From Syngnathus acus (Eukaryota > Chordata > Actinopteri > Syngnathiformes > Syngnathidae): a stretch of 64,000 nucleotides of DNA. How positions within the stretch are numbered: position 1 is the stretch's first letter; each line of letters starts with the position of its first letter. Below are positions 1 to 11,328 of the stretch, piece by piece. The position numbers were made by a program, and so were the translations under genes. The notes under the pieces are model-generated. The model did not search any database. It saw only the letters and a list, made by a program, of their open reading frames with translations, and had not been told where the DNA came from. The stretch lies in NCBI RefSeq assembly GCF_901709675.1, contig NC_051094.1, positions 11,714,501 through 11,778,500 of the forward strand, given 5' to 3'.

Positions 1-545
1 GCTTTCTAGGTCGGGGATGAGATCCTGCCCTATGTGGAGTTCAAGTATCTTTTGGTCTTGTTCACAATTTAGGGGAGGATGGAGCGGGAGATCCACAGGC
101 GGATCGGTGCAGATCGAGTCTCCATCCGGCAGTGTTGCGGACTTTGTATCGGTTCGTCGTGGTGAAGAAATAGCTGATCTGAAAAAGGAAGCTTTTGATT
201 TCCCCATCAATCTACGTTTCCTACCCTCACGAGCTGTAGATCGTGACCGAAAGAACAAGAGCTTGGAGGCAAGTGGGAGCAATGAGTTTCTTCTGCAGAA
301 GAGAGTGTGAGAAGCCCAGTCGGGAGAGACTTTGGGTCGAGCCGCTGCTCCTCCACATTGAGAGGAGCCAGATGAGGTGGCTTGGGCATTTTGTTAGCTC
401 GAGGCATGTCCCAATAAGAGGGGATCGGGGGACGACCCAGGAAACCCTGAAGAAACAATAATTTGCGGCTGGCCTGAGAATGCCTTGGGAAGCCAATGGG
501 AGAGTTGGAAGAAGGGGCTGGGGAGAGGAAAGGAGGCACGAGGGC
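1..545 (+). mobile_element. LINE 3' fragment (end of ORF2), decayed
   Basis: Reading plus-strand frames gives remnants of a common fish LINE ORF2 C-terminus: SVRRGEEIADLKKEAFD near 145-200, then PLLLHIERSQMRWLGHF near 345-395, the R-x-RW-x-GH motif shared by several non-LTR clades. It has frameshifts and stops and is cut by the left edge. The clade (RTE/Rex-like or other) is uncertain. Confidence 0.
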
Positions 546-2740
546 ACGTGAAGTGTGGCCCTCGATTAATTTTTGAAAATAAAAAAACTCGCTGACACAG
601 AACAGTTGAAAGTTGTTGTATCAGTGTTCACCACTAGGTGTCAGGCATCATACACAGCATCTTCCATCCCAAAAATGCAGTTGTGCATCAGAGGAGAGAG
701 AGCAAACCCACATTAGCAGTTACATTCACAATCGACATGCACTCCCCACGTCACTTTGCTTTTGACTCAGCATGAGACTGCATTGTTTGAGTGTTTTATT
801 GTGTTTACTGTTTTAATGTTATTTTGTTATTGTTTTAAATGTCTTGTTGTTTTACAATACTGTGCAAAAGGCCACTTGGGCAACCACAACATTTGTTGTT
901 TTGGCAATGCCATGGTCATAAAAGCAAGACTACCTCAAAAATTGACCTGTGAATACATGTGCAAACAATTCATACTGTAGAGATTTGCATTTGGGTTTGT
1001 TTGGCCATCTACTTCTTAGTTAGCAAACTACCATCTTGTTAATGAAGGATGGGGAAAATACGTGAGGTGCCAAAATAATTCCGATGATCGGACAATTCCA
1101 ATTATTGACTCACATTGTAGAAATGAAAATAAAATATCCAGATCATTGCCAAAGAGTAATGAGACACATTGAGTTGTTAATTGAAATGGAATTGTTTTCC
1201 CCTTCAAACTCCATTCCTCTACGTTTTGTCTTTTAATTTGTGTAAACCTGCTGTGTCCTATTACTCATGTTTTAAAAGTCATATTAACCAAAGACTTATA
1301 AAGACAAACCTCGCAGTGACCCAAGACTTTTGCACAATACTGTATGTCCGACTTTTACTCTACCCCTCTTAAAAAGATTGCCTTTTTTTAATTGAACTTG
1401 ACAGGTTCATGGTTGGGGAAAAAGTGAAAAGAATTGATCTTGGTCTCCATTTTTTATATCACCAAAACATGGCATTTGAATGGGGATGCGTTTGGGGCGT
1501 GCGATGTAGGATTGTTATATTCACTGTGCGTATATCTATAAATCCTCGTGCTCTCACATTGGCCACTGAAGAAAACACTAATATAACAAATTGGTGTGGA
1601 TATTCCAAGAGGAAGAGCCAACATGTCTTCCCCCTTGATATTTTAGTGAGTTGCCATTACTGCCACCTAAACTTGTCCTGAGACAAACCTAGTGGTAGAC
1701 TTTTCCAAATGATCATAACGTAGTCAAAACTGCAGAAGGCTATTTAAGTGATGTTGGGCTTCTGTATCTTGTATTATAATTGAATTTGTGTAATCACAAC
1801 CATTTGTGAGACCAAAAGTAGAAGCAAAGGCAACCATATCATGATTTTCTTCTATGAATAAAAAAAATGCATGTCAAGGGCCAACACCTTCAGTTGAATA
1901 AAAAGGTGTTCTGTCCCAACAGGCTTCAGTTATCCTGCAACCTGTCCACCCCCAATGAAATTAGTCCTGGGCCCTAGCTGAACCCGCCGACCTGCAGCCA
2001 TCTTTCAATGCTGAGAGACCAAGCAACATCCCCCACAGCTTGCATACACAGTCAGAGGCTCTGCTCGCAACATACTAATTACAACACATAATGTAAAGGC
2101 AAACAGCATGCTGGGATCCAGAAAGAACTTCATGGTTTCATCTTACTTTTAGCAACCATCATTCTCGTGTGCTCCATCAACACCAGAAGAGCAATAGGAC
2201 AGGGTACATTTTCTACTGATGAAGTCACCACATCTGCGGTTATGAACACTAAGTGCTCTGTGCTTCAACTCCTGCTCTCTCTTTGCCTTGTTTCTTTCCG
2301 CATCTCCCGCATGACGATGAAGCGTTGCTTGCTTCCATACTAGCAAACACCTAGTTCACACGAGCAAACAAATAAGCACTCAGTCTGAAGGGGCATGAGC
2401 GGTGTGAGCTCCTAACTGACTGCTGCTGCTCTCAAGTCCACCTCAAGTCCCGGGAGGTTTGAGGCAGCAGCTGAGTGTTCAGTGATGTCTGCAATTATCC
2501 CGTGTCTAGACAACGTCTACTGATGCACAGGGCTGGAACACATAGAATATCTTTCAGCTGGTGACGCAGTGGCACATACTAAAAAGGTCAGCAGCAGGCT
2601 ATAGTAGTAGGAAGAAAGAAGGATCCAAATTTGAGTTCTTTAGTGAGTCTCAAAGAAAAAGCTGCTGATGTTTGTTGAGTTAAATACAAATGCAACGTCT
2701 TTCATGCTAATGTATTGTGAATTTTTAGGAAGTTAATGAA
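546..2740. other. Intergenic, no gene recognised
   Basis: AT-rich sequence without a supportable exon. A TE-like CCACTAGGTGTCAGG string lies near 630 and short A-runs near 1860. The ORFs here are short, lack splice or domain support, and look random. Confidence 0.
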
Positions 2741-2744
2741 ATGT

Positions 2745-2965
2745 TTTATTTAACTTTTCTACATTTTCTACAGATTAATTGGTAATAGACAGAATGCATG
2801 AAAAAAACATGCAATATGATGTGTATAGTGTGCAATTTATTGTGTGGAAAATTATTTATTTAACTTCCATTTTCTACGGATTAATTGGTAATAGACAGAA
2901 TGTCAGTCAAAATGTATCCAAAAAGCATGCAATATGAAATGGTGTGCATTTTATTGTGTGGGAAA
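2745..2965. repeat. Tandem duplication of a ~106-bp unit
   Basis: The segment around 2771 (GATTAATTGGTAATAGACAG, later GCATGCAATATGA and a TTTATTGTGTGG end) recurs at about 2877, an offset of 106 bases. The copies differ by substitutions and small indels, so the duplication is not recent. No coding content. Confidence 0.
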
Positions 2966-3429
2966 AAAAAGGGAATCGAGCCAGAACTTGGGCTCGGAAA
3001 TATTAGCTGGTGCCCATTTGGCATGCAGCTCCACGTAATCAACCAATTACCAGCAAAAAATCAGGTGCTCTCAAATCTCTCCTATTCATGTTTTAAGCGC
3101 ACGTAGTATGCTAGAAATACACTTCTAACCTCCCACTCTCTATGGGCAAGACTGCAAAGCTGTCAAAAGATGTCAGGCACAATTGTGTTGACTTGCAAAG
3201 CCTAAAAGGGTTACAAAAATAATATTAAAAGGCGATGCACACCATTTTAAATGTAGAAGACACCAAATGACTGTTATTTGCCCTTGGTGCAAAATACAGA
3301 ATCTTTCCTTGTGGCATAAAAAAGATAGAAAGGTAAAGGGGCCTATCTCACTGGTTGCGACTGTCGTGACTGATTCATCATAGCGACTCAGGAGACCAAA
3401 TTATTACTTGCACTATTCTCACCAGGTGA

Positions 3430-3605
3430 CGTCTCGCGAAGACAAATTCCCCGGAAATCATCGCAAACTGTGGGCAACTGGAGAAAACCCACAAAAGTAC
3501 GGGGAGAATACGTAAAAACTCCACATTGAAAAGCCTGAACCCAGATTCAAACCCACAGGTTTGGAATGCAAGGGAGAGGGAGTGCTCTCACCATGCTGCA
3601 GAATT
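3430..3605 (-). mobile_element. Degenerate tRNA-derived SINE, reverse orientation
   Basis: GGAGAAAACCCAC, ACGGGGAGAATACG, AACTCCACA and CCCAGATTCAAACCCA in this order are the reverse complement of the SINE seen intact at 52278, including a B-box-like GGTTTGAATC. Heavily mutated. Confidence 0.
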
Positions 3606-5020
3606 GTACATCATCAAATAGTTTGATACAGAAAGCTTATTTAGACTACTCACAAGAAGTTGTGCGTATTCAGTACTCGGGTGGCATTTCAGGAAATGCA
3701 ACATGAACTTAGATTTAGAGAAGAGCAAGTTGTGCAAAAAGTACTGAAACTTGGAATAATCAACACGTGCCTTTAAAAGTTTAGAGACAGTCAAATAAAG
3801 TTCACCTGGGAGCCGCTTAGTGCATTTTAGGTTCATCCTAAAATTTCACCAAGACCAATATCTTTAACAGATTGTGAATTTGTAGCGGTGATTTTCTTTG
3901 TTGGCAAAGCAATTTATTATGTCCTCCCGAATTACAATAAGTCACAAGATTCCATTGATGTCAAGAATAATTTTCAAAAATTCAGTCGATATAAGTAAAC
4001 AATAATTAATTCCCTTGCCAACTTTGGAATTAGTGCTTTTGATTTATTAAATGAGTATAATCTGTCTAGAAAGTACAAAGGGCAAATTGGAGATAGTGAT
4101 GAAAAACATTCTCCATCTTCACCAAAACACAATATGTTACCTCATTCTAAAGGATTCGGGTAACTGAGTCCTTTAATCAACAATAATGATTGTAAATACC
4201 TCTGGCATGATGCAATGCAGTACCCCTGCAAACTGCTAGGACACAATTGTTGATAGCAGCTTGTTGAGTGTCACAAATCACATATTCAGTACCACAGGAA
4301 AACTGAGGTTTCAGGAAAACTTTTAGGAATCAGATCACTTTTTTATTATTCATTACATATCTTGAGAACACAAGTTTCTCTCAGAGAATCGTTGAGAGAA
4401 ATATTTTGTTTAAAAAGATTACCTTGGCATGATTAAAAATAAATTATGAGCAATAAAGTATGAAAGGTTTTCATACCCCCCCCCAAAGTCTTGCATTGAG
4501 TGCTAAGATGTTAACTTTTAAATTAATACGTTTTTTACATTATGATTAATTGTGTAGAGCAGACTGTCTATATTGAGTATAATGTGATACGTAAAAAAAC
4601 GCATGGTGGGGCTTGAATCAAAAGGTTGTACGTCCTGGGCTGCAGTGTAAGAAAAGACTGTGAGAGAATAAGCAGGTGTGGTGGAAAGACCCATGGGCTT
4701 CAGGGAGAGAATAGATCAATAACTAATTTCAGCACCAAGCTTCACCCGCACTGTTTTCCAATAAATGCTGGATGGAGAGTACAGACTTAGCCCCCCGCCA
4801 CACCCCACCCCACTACCTCGATTCTATCACCTTCTTCAAGCTGGCTTGGAGACTGTGGAAGGAGGCTACTTCATCCTGTTTTAAAACAGATACGTGACTG
4901 CATACGTGGATGATGCTTCCACGGCTTGATATTGTGTGCAATGTGCACAAGCTTTGCTATTTCCATGTGTGCTCCACATATGTCACCTCTGTATCTTTAA
5001 AAGATTGTGCTTCCTGCAAT
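3606..5020. other. Intergenic, no gene recognised
   Basis: AT-rich, with a C9 run near 4478. No motif-bearing ORF or repeat that I could assign. Confidence 0.
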
Positions 5021-5262
5021 CCCCCTCCCTTCCTCCCGTTCGGCCAGGGCCAGTGTTGAGGTTTTGTCAAGAGTATGCAGGGAGATTGAGGCAGACAGGA
5101 GAGAGTGAAGCGTGTGTCGTGCAGGGCTGCTGCTGCTGCTGCCGCTGCTGCTGCTGAGGCTCTTCTCCTCAGAGGCTGTGACCTAGATAACCAAGAGGAG
5201 CTGGAGCGCCTGCAAGCCTTGGAGCCACTCCAGCCTCAGCAATGTCAGGAAAGGGTTAGTTG
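5021..5262 (+). other. CTG-repeat segment, possible 5' exon of an unassigned transcript
   Basis: A GC-rich island in AT-rich DNA: C/T-rich 5021-5050, purine-rich 5080-5110, a (CTG)n tract with one CCG at 5126-5156, then a stretch ending CAGCAATGTCAGGAAAGG|GTTAGT. The last ATG (5241) is followed 13-15 bases later by a plausible donor, as in a 5' exon with a very short coding end (MSGKG). No downstream plus-strand exon was found before asb6, so this is only a possibility. Confidence 0.
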
Positions 5263-5764
5263 TGTAACACAATGTCCTATTTAGTTTGCTTGACACACAC
5301 AGGGATGCAAGCACCATATAGCGTATGGAACCTATGTATGCTCTCATTCTCATCATACGTGCCGCTGTCAAAGAGAAGACGTGTTCTGAAATAATGAGGG
5401 AGTGAATTTGAGGAGGGGAAAAAATCATCCCTAAACGCATCTAAATTTATAGATATGCATTAAGGATGCTTGGGCAAACTTTACATGCAAGGAGCTCCTG
5501 CAGCTACATGGTCATTGTGAAGCTAGTTCAAGTATGAGCACCTATGGGTCACTTTGGTTGCACCTTTGCAGTTAACATGGTTGGTGTTACCATTAATGAC
5601 AAGGTTTGGGCTATTAATGTGGGAAAGAAACATGCACACTCTTGTCTTTAGGGTCAGTGAACGTAGTTATATTGCATTCTGGCCGCATCATTAAGAAATT
5701 ACTGTGGCGGATTTTTGCATGGAAAGTTGACCAACATCAATTCTTTTTCACCAGTCTTTTTCTT

Positions 5765-5784
5765 TTTATTAGTCAAACTTTATT
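5765..5784 (-). promoter_or_regulatory. Probable asb6 polyadenylation signals
   Basis: Two AATAAA hexamers read on the minus strand (5784-5779 and 5770-5765) lie about 380-400 bases past the asb6 stop. This implies a 3' UTR of roughly 0.4 kb. The cleavage site is inferred, not seen. Confidence 0.
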
Positions 5785-5892
5785 CCAAGTGGGAAGAAAA
5801 AAAATCACATCACAACCACTTTGGGGAGCTAAGTCAATGCAACTGTTAGAACAACTTTTAAGAGGCTGCAGTGTAAATCCCTCAAAGAGAAA

Positions 5893-5909
5893 TACTGCCA
5901 TCTAGTGAC
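5893..5909 (-). promoter_or_regulatory. CTCF-like motif
   Basis: On the minus strand TCACTAGATGGCAGTA fits the core consensus CC(A/C)(C/G)(C/T)AG(A/G)(T/G)GGC. It lies in the probable asb6 3' UTR. Motif match only; such matches also occur inside repeats. Confidence 0.
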
Positions 5910-6162
5910 AATTACAAAGATTTGCAGTACTCCTGACGCAGCCTCACATCAGAACGTTTTGAACGTCTCACCGCGTCACAAATGTCATGCTGCAATCAAA
6001 TTTGTGTTTTGGGTCTTGAAGTTAACAAATAAAAAAAACAAAATGAAAAGCACAGATGATTAGATCTGCACAGCATGCCTCAATCGTTTGTAGGTTTTCT
6101 GTTGTAGTTGATTTATGCATGTTCTGTAAAGTACTTAAAAAGAATTGGGACATAGCAGACGA

Positions 6163-6878
6163 TCAGAGCTGTCTTTGCTGGGGCTTAAAACAGTCCCAAC
6201 CAGGCTTTGGCTTATATGTACGCTCAGGAAGAAGGAATCCTTTCAGTCTGTCTGGTAGCGGCAAAGCATTGATTTTTTCTTCCAATGGCCAGGGCTGGAG
6301 GTGGCCCCTAATCAACGCCCTGCAAAGGCACTTGAGAGCAGCAGGGGAAGTATCATGCATGACTACTCGGCTGTGTAGATTTTGTAGCTCTTGAGCATAT
6401 GGGTGAGGGCCTTGTCCAAGTGTAAGAGGTCCCAGCCTGGAATGCAGGCTCACTGTGGGGTAGTTTACTTTCACTAGATCCAGCAAAATCTCAGCTTGCT
6501 CAAGGAGCTCAGAGGCATAATTTGGATCCGAGCACTGCCGCAGGGCTGTCTGAAGCCGCTGGAAAATAATTGTGGAAGCGTTCCAGCAGGAGTCACTGTG
6601 GGCACAAAATAAAGAGGCTCCGCTCTGAACTATGAGCACGGCCAAGGGGAAAAGCAAGTCAAAGTGCTCCAGGCTTGTTTGGGTCAGGGAGGACTCGCTG
6701 TCATTCACGTCACAGCTAGGGTCCACGCCATGGGCCAGCAGTAACTGCATGGTTTTTAGGCAGAATTTTCCCATCTCAGCAGCTTCCTCAGCATTGGCGT
6801 CAAATGCCTCCTTGACCAGAAACACCAACAAGGACGCAACTGTTTCACCATCTTCAGTAACAGCTTGGACGTCAGCAC
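6163..6878 (-). CDS. asb6: asb6 exon 6 (last ankyrin repeats, SOCS box, stop)
   Basis: 716 bp, starting after TTGCTCAG|GTGC with GADVQAVTEDGETVASLLVF. It carries an ankyrin-like LLAHGVDPS, a less repetitive middle region and the SOCS box, and ends with TGA at 6165-6163. The last residues after the SOCS box (YKPKPGWDCFKPQQRQL) form a tail that differs from mammalian ASB6. Confidence 0.
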
Positions 6879-9568
6879 CTGAGCAAGAGGTGCACTTGAA
6901 TCCAAGACTATGTTCACACTGCAGCTCATTTATGATGTTTTTGCCAATATGGGACAGTCTGAATGGCTCAATACCAATATTTTTTTTAAAATCCGCGCTG
7001 GGCCTACTTCTAGATTCATTACGTATCTGATTATTTGCAAAGCAACCGCAGTCTGAACAGCTAGGTCAAGCATATCCGACCTGGACGTCATCATTAGGAG
7101 CACACAAGATTGTTTGGGAAACTGACCGACTGTTTTGATTTTTCACGAATCTTTTTGAATTCCAGTATTGACTTCATATTTGACTTTACTTTAATCCCGC
7201 TTGAAACGTAAAGCATAAAATGGACATTTGTGGTGATAGACACTATTATTTACAGGTTCCGGCAAAATGATCTGACACATTTGTAGGTTTAATAAAATGC
7301 AAATAAATTAAAGATAAAAATTTTTGTTTTCCCTCGAAAAGTACATATAATGCAATTTTGTTTTGTTTCGTTTCATTTCATTTTCATTTGGTTTTCGTTG
7401 GCAACTGAAACGAAACAAAATAACGTTGTTCAAAAACAAAATGAAAATTAAATGAAACAAAATGGCATAATATGTACTTTTCCAAAATAAAATAAAACAT
7501 TTTTGTTTCTTTAATTTATTTGCATTTTATTAAACCTACAGATCATTTTGCCGGACCCTGTATTTATTTTATCACACGCGAGGACCGGACCTGGGCACCC
7601 CTGGTCTAATGAAAAATTTTTGATCTCCCTAAGCATAATCTTCTGGATGTATCAGTGATGTTCAATGTTCTTAAATGAATAAACAAGATGGGGAAGTGAG
7701 CAACAGCAATGTGTGTGGTCAATACCTCTCTGAAGGAGAAGCTGGATGTTCTCTGTGTTGTTCACAGTGAACCCATCACTGCTTGCCAAGGCATGAAGCA
7801 AAGGGGTTTTTCCTTTAGACAACATCAATAACATCACGTGTAAACAAAGTGTATCTATAATTATTAAACCCTGTTTACACGACAAGGTTTTTTAAGTCAA
7901 GTTAAGTCAAGTCAATAAAGTGACTTGACAACAAGATTTTTAAAAATAATGTTTCTGTTTAGCCCCCCCCTTTAACACAAGCGTGTTTTAGTGAATAAAA
8001 TGAATACTATTGAAAACAGGGTTAAGATGAACGCACCTCGTTTATCGCCTGCGTTCACATCGGCACCCAGGTCAAGCAACGCAAGCAGGCAGGGCAAACG
8101 GTCCGAGTCCTCACTGGCAAGATCCAAGGGGCTGCTCTCATGAATCTAAAGAGTGATAAATTGTTACTTCTGCAAAATGAACAATTGAAAAACAACGCAA
8201 ACAGCACTTGGTAGAACCAGTGACTCTTGACGAGAGTCAAGGTATACCCTGAACTGGTTGCAATCAATCCCTATGAGCAATTTAGATGTTTCAATGAACA
8301 CAACACGAGAAGTGTGAGAACAAGCAACACCGCAGCCTTTGACTGTGAGGTAGACATGCTTGTCACATACACCACTGAGCTGCCATGTATTAAATATTGT
8401 AAAGCAAATATTAGATACAACACTCAGTATATTGCATTGGAGTACCATGCCACTGTAATGCACTTGATGATAAACAAAGACATTTTATACAGCTCTGACC
8501 ATAAACCATGGTAATTTCATTTGACTCACCCTGTCTCTTTGTTCAATTTGAGCTTTGTGCTCGACGAGCAATTTCACCATGTTTGGTCTGTTTCTCAGAA
8601 CCGCTATATGCAGGGGACTGTAGAACGACACTGGATCTTGGGAATTGAAGAGAAAAACATATTACATTTAAGAACGCAATGACTGTACAAGACTTAGTGC
8701 GGGTTTCTGTAACAGTGTTACAGAGGACCCCAGCTAACCCTGCTCTGCATCCGCTGAGCATTTTTAACTAGTGACAGACTGATTAAAAAACATTACTTTC
8801 AGTTAGTTGACCTCAATGGTTTGATCATTAAACTCTCACACAGGAAAGTAACACAAATACATATTTGGGAGACAGAAAAGGAAATTTGCAGATGCTCTAC
8901 AGGGAAAAATTATGAGAATTACTATTGTGGAAAGGACATGAAGAGGGAGAGAGAAAGACATGTGAAAGATAAAGCATTTTCTTTCGTTCACAGAGTGCCC
9001 CTGAGGAAAGATGGCTTGTACAGGTAACGTTTGCTGAGTCCTGCCGTGCACTGTAGTTCATTGACAGGAGTCTTATGGTATGAGAGTACCAAATGTATGT
9101 GGATAATAAACTTACTTTCAATCTACATTTGAAGTTTCTGCTTCAGGGAAGCTCAGAAGAAAAATACTGAAAGGGCAGTAGTATATACACTCACCTTCAA
9201 AATTAAGATCTGCTCCGTACTGTAGAAGGACTTCAGCAGCCTCCACCTGTCCCCGCTCAGCCATTTTAAACAGAGCATAGCTGATGCCGTTCATAAACAC
9301 TTCAGAATGGGACTCTCGTTCCAGCAGCTCCATTAAAGAACTGCACAGACGTGTCTCATCTTCTGGACGTCTGTGTCAGGAAACAAAAAAAGACGGCACA
9401 TTTTAACTGTGTGAAATGATGTACCGACAAGAAACTCAGTTTTGCAAGGTCTGCTAACCTGCTCTCGTGACCACTGTCTCCTTCTTCCAGTCCGACCACA
9501 CTCGTGATAGCATCCACCAATGGTTGATACTCATATATGATCCTTCGAAAGCCGTGGAGGTAAGGCAT
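6163..9568 (-). CDS. asb6: Ankyrin repeat and SOCS box protein 6 (ASB6), complete, six exons
   Basis: Exons on the minus strand are 9568-9459, 9370-9195, 8636-8530, 8145-8037, 7812-7726 and 6878-6163. Every junction is GT-AG and the joined length is 1305 bases, giving 434 residues plus TGA; human ASB6 is about 421. The N-terminus (MPYLHGFRRIIYEYQPLVDA) is nearly the mammalian one, which fixes the start. Ankyrin-type repeats fill roughly residues 62-245. The C-terminal SOCS box has a BC-box (ALKCLCRALIR, about 377-387) and a Cul5-box-like LPLPDRL (about 402-408). Known of the family: ASB proteins bind elongin B/C and cullin-5/Rbx2 and present substrates for ubiquitination; ASB6 has been linked to insulin signalling through the adaptor APS. 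No disabling change is visible, so I infer a functional gene. Confidence 0.
7253..7560. mobile_element. 308-bp palindromic (foldback) MITE with 6-bp target duplication, in asb6 intron 5
   Basis: The left end CAGGTTCCGGCAAAATGATC and right end GATCATTTTGCCGGACCCTG are inverted copies. The match continues through TAGGTTTAATAAAATGCAAA, AAAAGTACATAT and TTTCGTTTCA almost to the centre near 7407, so the whole element folds into one long hairpin. Direct repeats TATTTA flank it (7247-7252 and 7561-7566). It has no coding capacity. The superfamily is not determined. Confidence 0.
7726..7812 (-). CDS. asb6: asb6 exon 5 (ankyrin repeat)
   Basis: 87 bp. The acceptor is GTCTAAAG|GAAA and the donor AGAG|GTATTG. 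It encodes KTPLLHALASSDGF and NNTENIQLLLQRG, nearly the human sequence. It is followed by the 847-bp intron 5, which contains a large palindromic element. Confidence 0.
8037..8145 (-). CDS. asb6: asb6 exon 4 (ankyrin repeat)
   Basis: 109 bp. The acceptor is CTCTTTAG|ATTC and the donor AACGAG|GTGCGT. It encodes IHESSPLDLASEDSDRLPCL followed by LLDLGADVNAGDKRG, colinear with mammalian ASB6. Longer ORFs here lie in other frames and are shadows. Confidence 0.
8228..8300 (-). mobile_element. SINE 3' fragment, reverse
   Basis: TATACCCTGAACTGGTTGCA is the reverse complement of the SINE segment GCAACCGGTTCAGGGTGT seen at 52520. It lies in asb6 intron 3. Confidence 0.
8530..8636 (-). CDS. asb6: asb6 exon 3 (ankyrin repeat)
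   Basis: 107 bp, too short to show as a long ORF. The acceptor is TTCCCAAG|ATCC and the donor GACAGG|GTGAGT. It encodes SPLHIAVLRNRPNMVKLLVE, a canonical ankyrin repeat, then EQRDR. It ends in phase 0. Confidence 0.
9195..9370 (-). CDS. asb6: asb6 exon 2 (first ankyrin repeat)
   Basis: 176 bp. The acceptor is CCTGACACAG|ACG and the donor GAAG|GTGAGT. It encodes MELLERESHSEVF and then an ankyrin repeat ending VLLQYGADLNFEG, matching the ASB6 order. It ends one base into a codon. Confidence 0.
9459..9568 (-). CDS. asb6: asb6 exon 1 (start codon)
   Basis: 110 bp coding, beginning at ATG 9568-9566. It encodes the conserved N-terminal helix before the ankyrin repeats. The donor is GAGCAG|GTTAGC and leaves a codon two-thirds complete. 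Intron 1 is only 88 bp, typical of compact teleost genes. Any 5' UTR lies to the right of 9568 and its end was not determined. Confidence 0.
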
Positions 9569-11311
9569 GTCTCATCAAATCGTTTTAAGGCAATACCTCC
9601 CAATCTTTATCTGGCCATGCCACAAGGTTGACATTAGAAAATGCTGACGAGTCACGACACACTACCAAAGAAATTGGTCGTCACACAAAATAATATACAA
9701 ATAATGATAATATCGATTTAAATTATTCGCAAATTTACGGGAGGGTAGAATATTAATGACACAAAATCTAGCATCAGTACTTGTATATAGTTGGAAAAGT
9801 GGCATTTCAAGGGGGCTGCAATCGCATCCAATAGCATAACTATCTGAAAGTTCTTCTGGCAAATTCCCAAAATACATTTAAAACGTTACTGTGTCCAGAT
9901 ACGATCTTGGTTGCAGAGAAGCCCTTCCCAACTTCACTGCTAAACTACATTAATTTCAACATTCCATATCTTTGTTGTATGCTGCAAACTTCTATCAAAT
10001 ATGAGTAAAATCTTGCCTCGTTTTGTGTTTTCTTTCCCGTTGTAACAACGGCGTTGTGTGTCTTAATGAAACATTAAAAAGAAATGTACAATCAACTTGG
10101 TCCGTGTTATTGTCGCCCCGGGTTTGAAAACAGGAAATCTTCATCTCTCCATGGACGTTTGGTTCCCCAGAGAAACAATACTGCAAAAGAATGGTTCCGC
10201 GTTGCCCTTATTATACAAATTATGGACCGCTTTCATATTGCCTACAGTAATTCTAATAATAAAGGTAAATACAGTTGTGTGTGTGTGTGTGGGGGGGGGG
10301 GGTGCTTTATCATTTAATCTATTTATGTAATACCGCTGTGGTTTTACATATGAAAATGACTTCCCATTTCCAAAATGTTATTTTTTAATTATTGTTAATT
10401 TTTGGTCATTACAGTAAAGAAAAACAAGAATGTCATGAAAATGTAATAGGAAAAATGACACATCTTAAACAATTTAGTGGTATTGTGTGTGTGCATGCGT
10501 GAGGTCAAACAATCATAATCATACATTTTAATAACTTTGTTGATAGAACCAACAGACAGAGCAAATGCTGGTGGCTCACTGAAATAAACTTCTTGAATAA
10601 CGGTAAAGAAAAAGTGCATAATTATAAAGACAAACCACTTTTTTCAACAATTAACATATGTTGCCCCTTAATTCTGCAGATACTTCTGCAGATACTAGTG
10701 CATGAATGATTCTAACTCAACTCATTACTCTACCCATTGCACTATTATGCATAATAGGGGTAAAGACATGCAAGAGTTGTGACACTTTCACAAAAGTATA
10801 CATAGAGTATCTCAATTTATTTGGCTGTCCTCTCCTGTGTGAATGCCAAATGGCTGGCATTCACACCTAAGTGCACAGATCCCTCTGATGTATTGCAACA
10901 ACAGTATGCGGCTCTTAAAGTAGCATTAAAGGCAAAGACAGCTTGAGTGACAAAGATGAAGCCTCTGCAAAAGAAACATTTGAAAACTTTTACTAATTGT
11001 GGTCCACCCGATCAAACAAATCACAGTTGTAAAGAGGTAGCTAGCACAAAAAGCACAGAACATTAAATGTCAATGTATTGTTTTCCACACCGTGCCAACA
11101 AAACATTTAGTAAATTATTGTAATCACCTTAACTACACCTGATAATGTTCTGATAATATTGGACTAGGTTTTAGGTCAGGCTAGAGTAAATTTTATAATG
11201 ATATAACGATGACATCAAGCAACCGTGTTAGAATGAAATTTACAGTAACTCATCAATCATACTGAAATCAGCTAAAATTCAGTTGCCATCTCCCTTGAGA
11301 AGGCATACAAA

Positions 11312-11328
11312 CCCCCTAGATGGCAGCA
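11312..11328 (+). promoter_or_regulatory. CTCF-like motif
   Basis: CCCCCTAGATGGCAGCAA agrees at nearly every core position with the vertebrate CTCF consensus, plus orientation. It lies between the divergent asb6 and TMEM132 genes. Motif only. Confidence 0.

Noticed and set aside
6632-7030. 132-codon plus-strand ORF antisense to asb6 exon 6
   Set aside because: Shadow of the asb6 coding sequence on the other strand.
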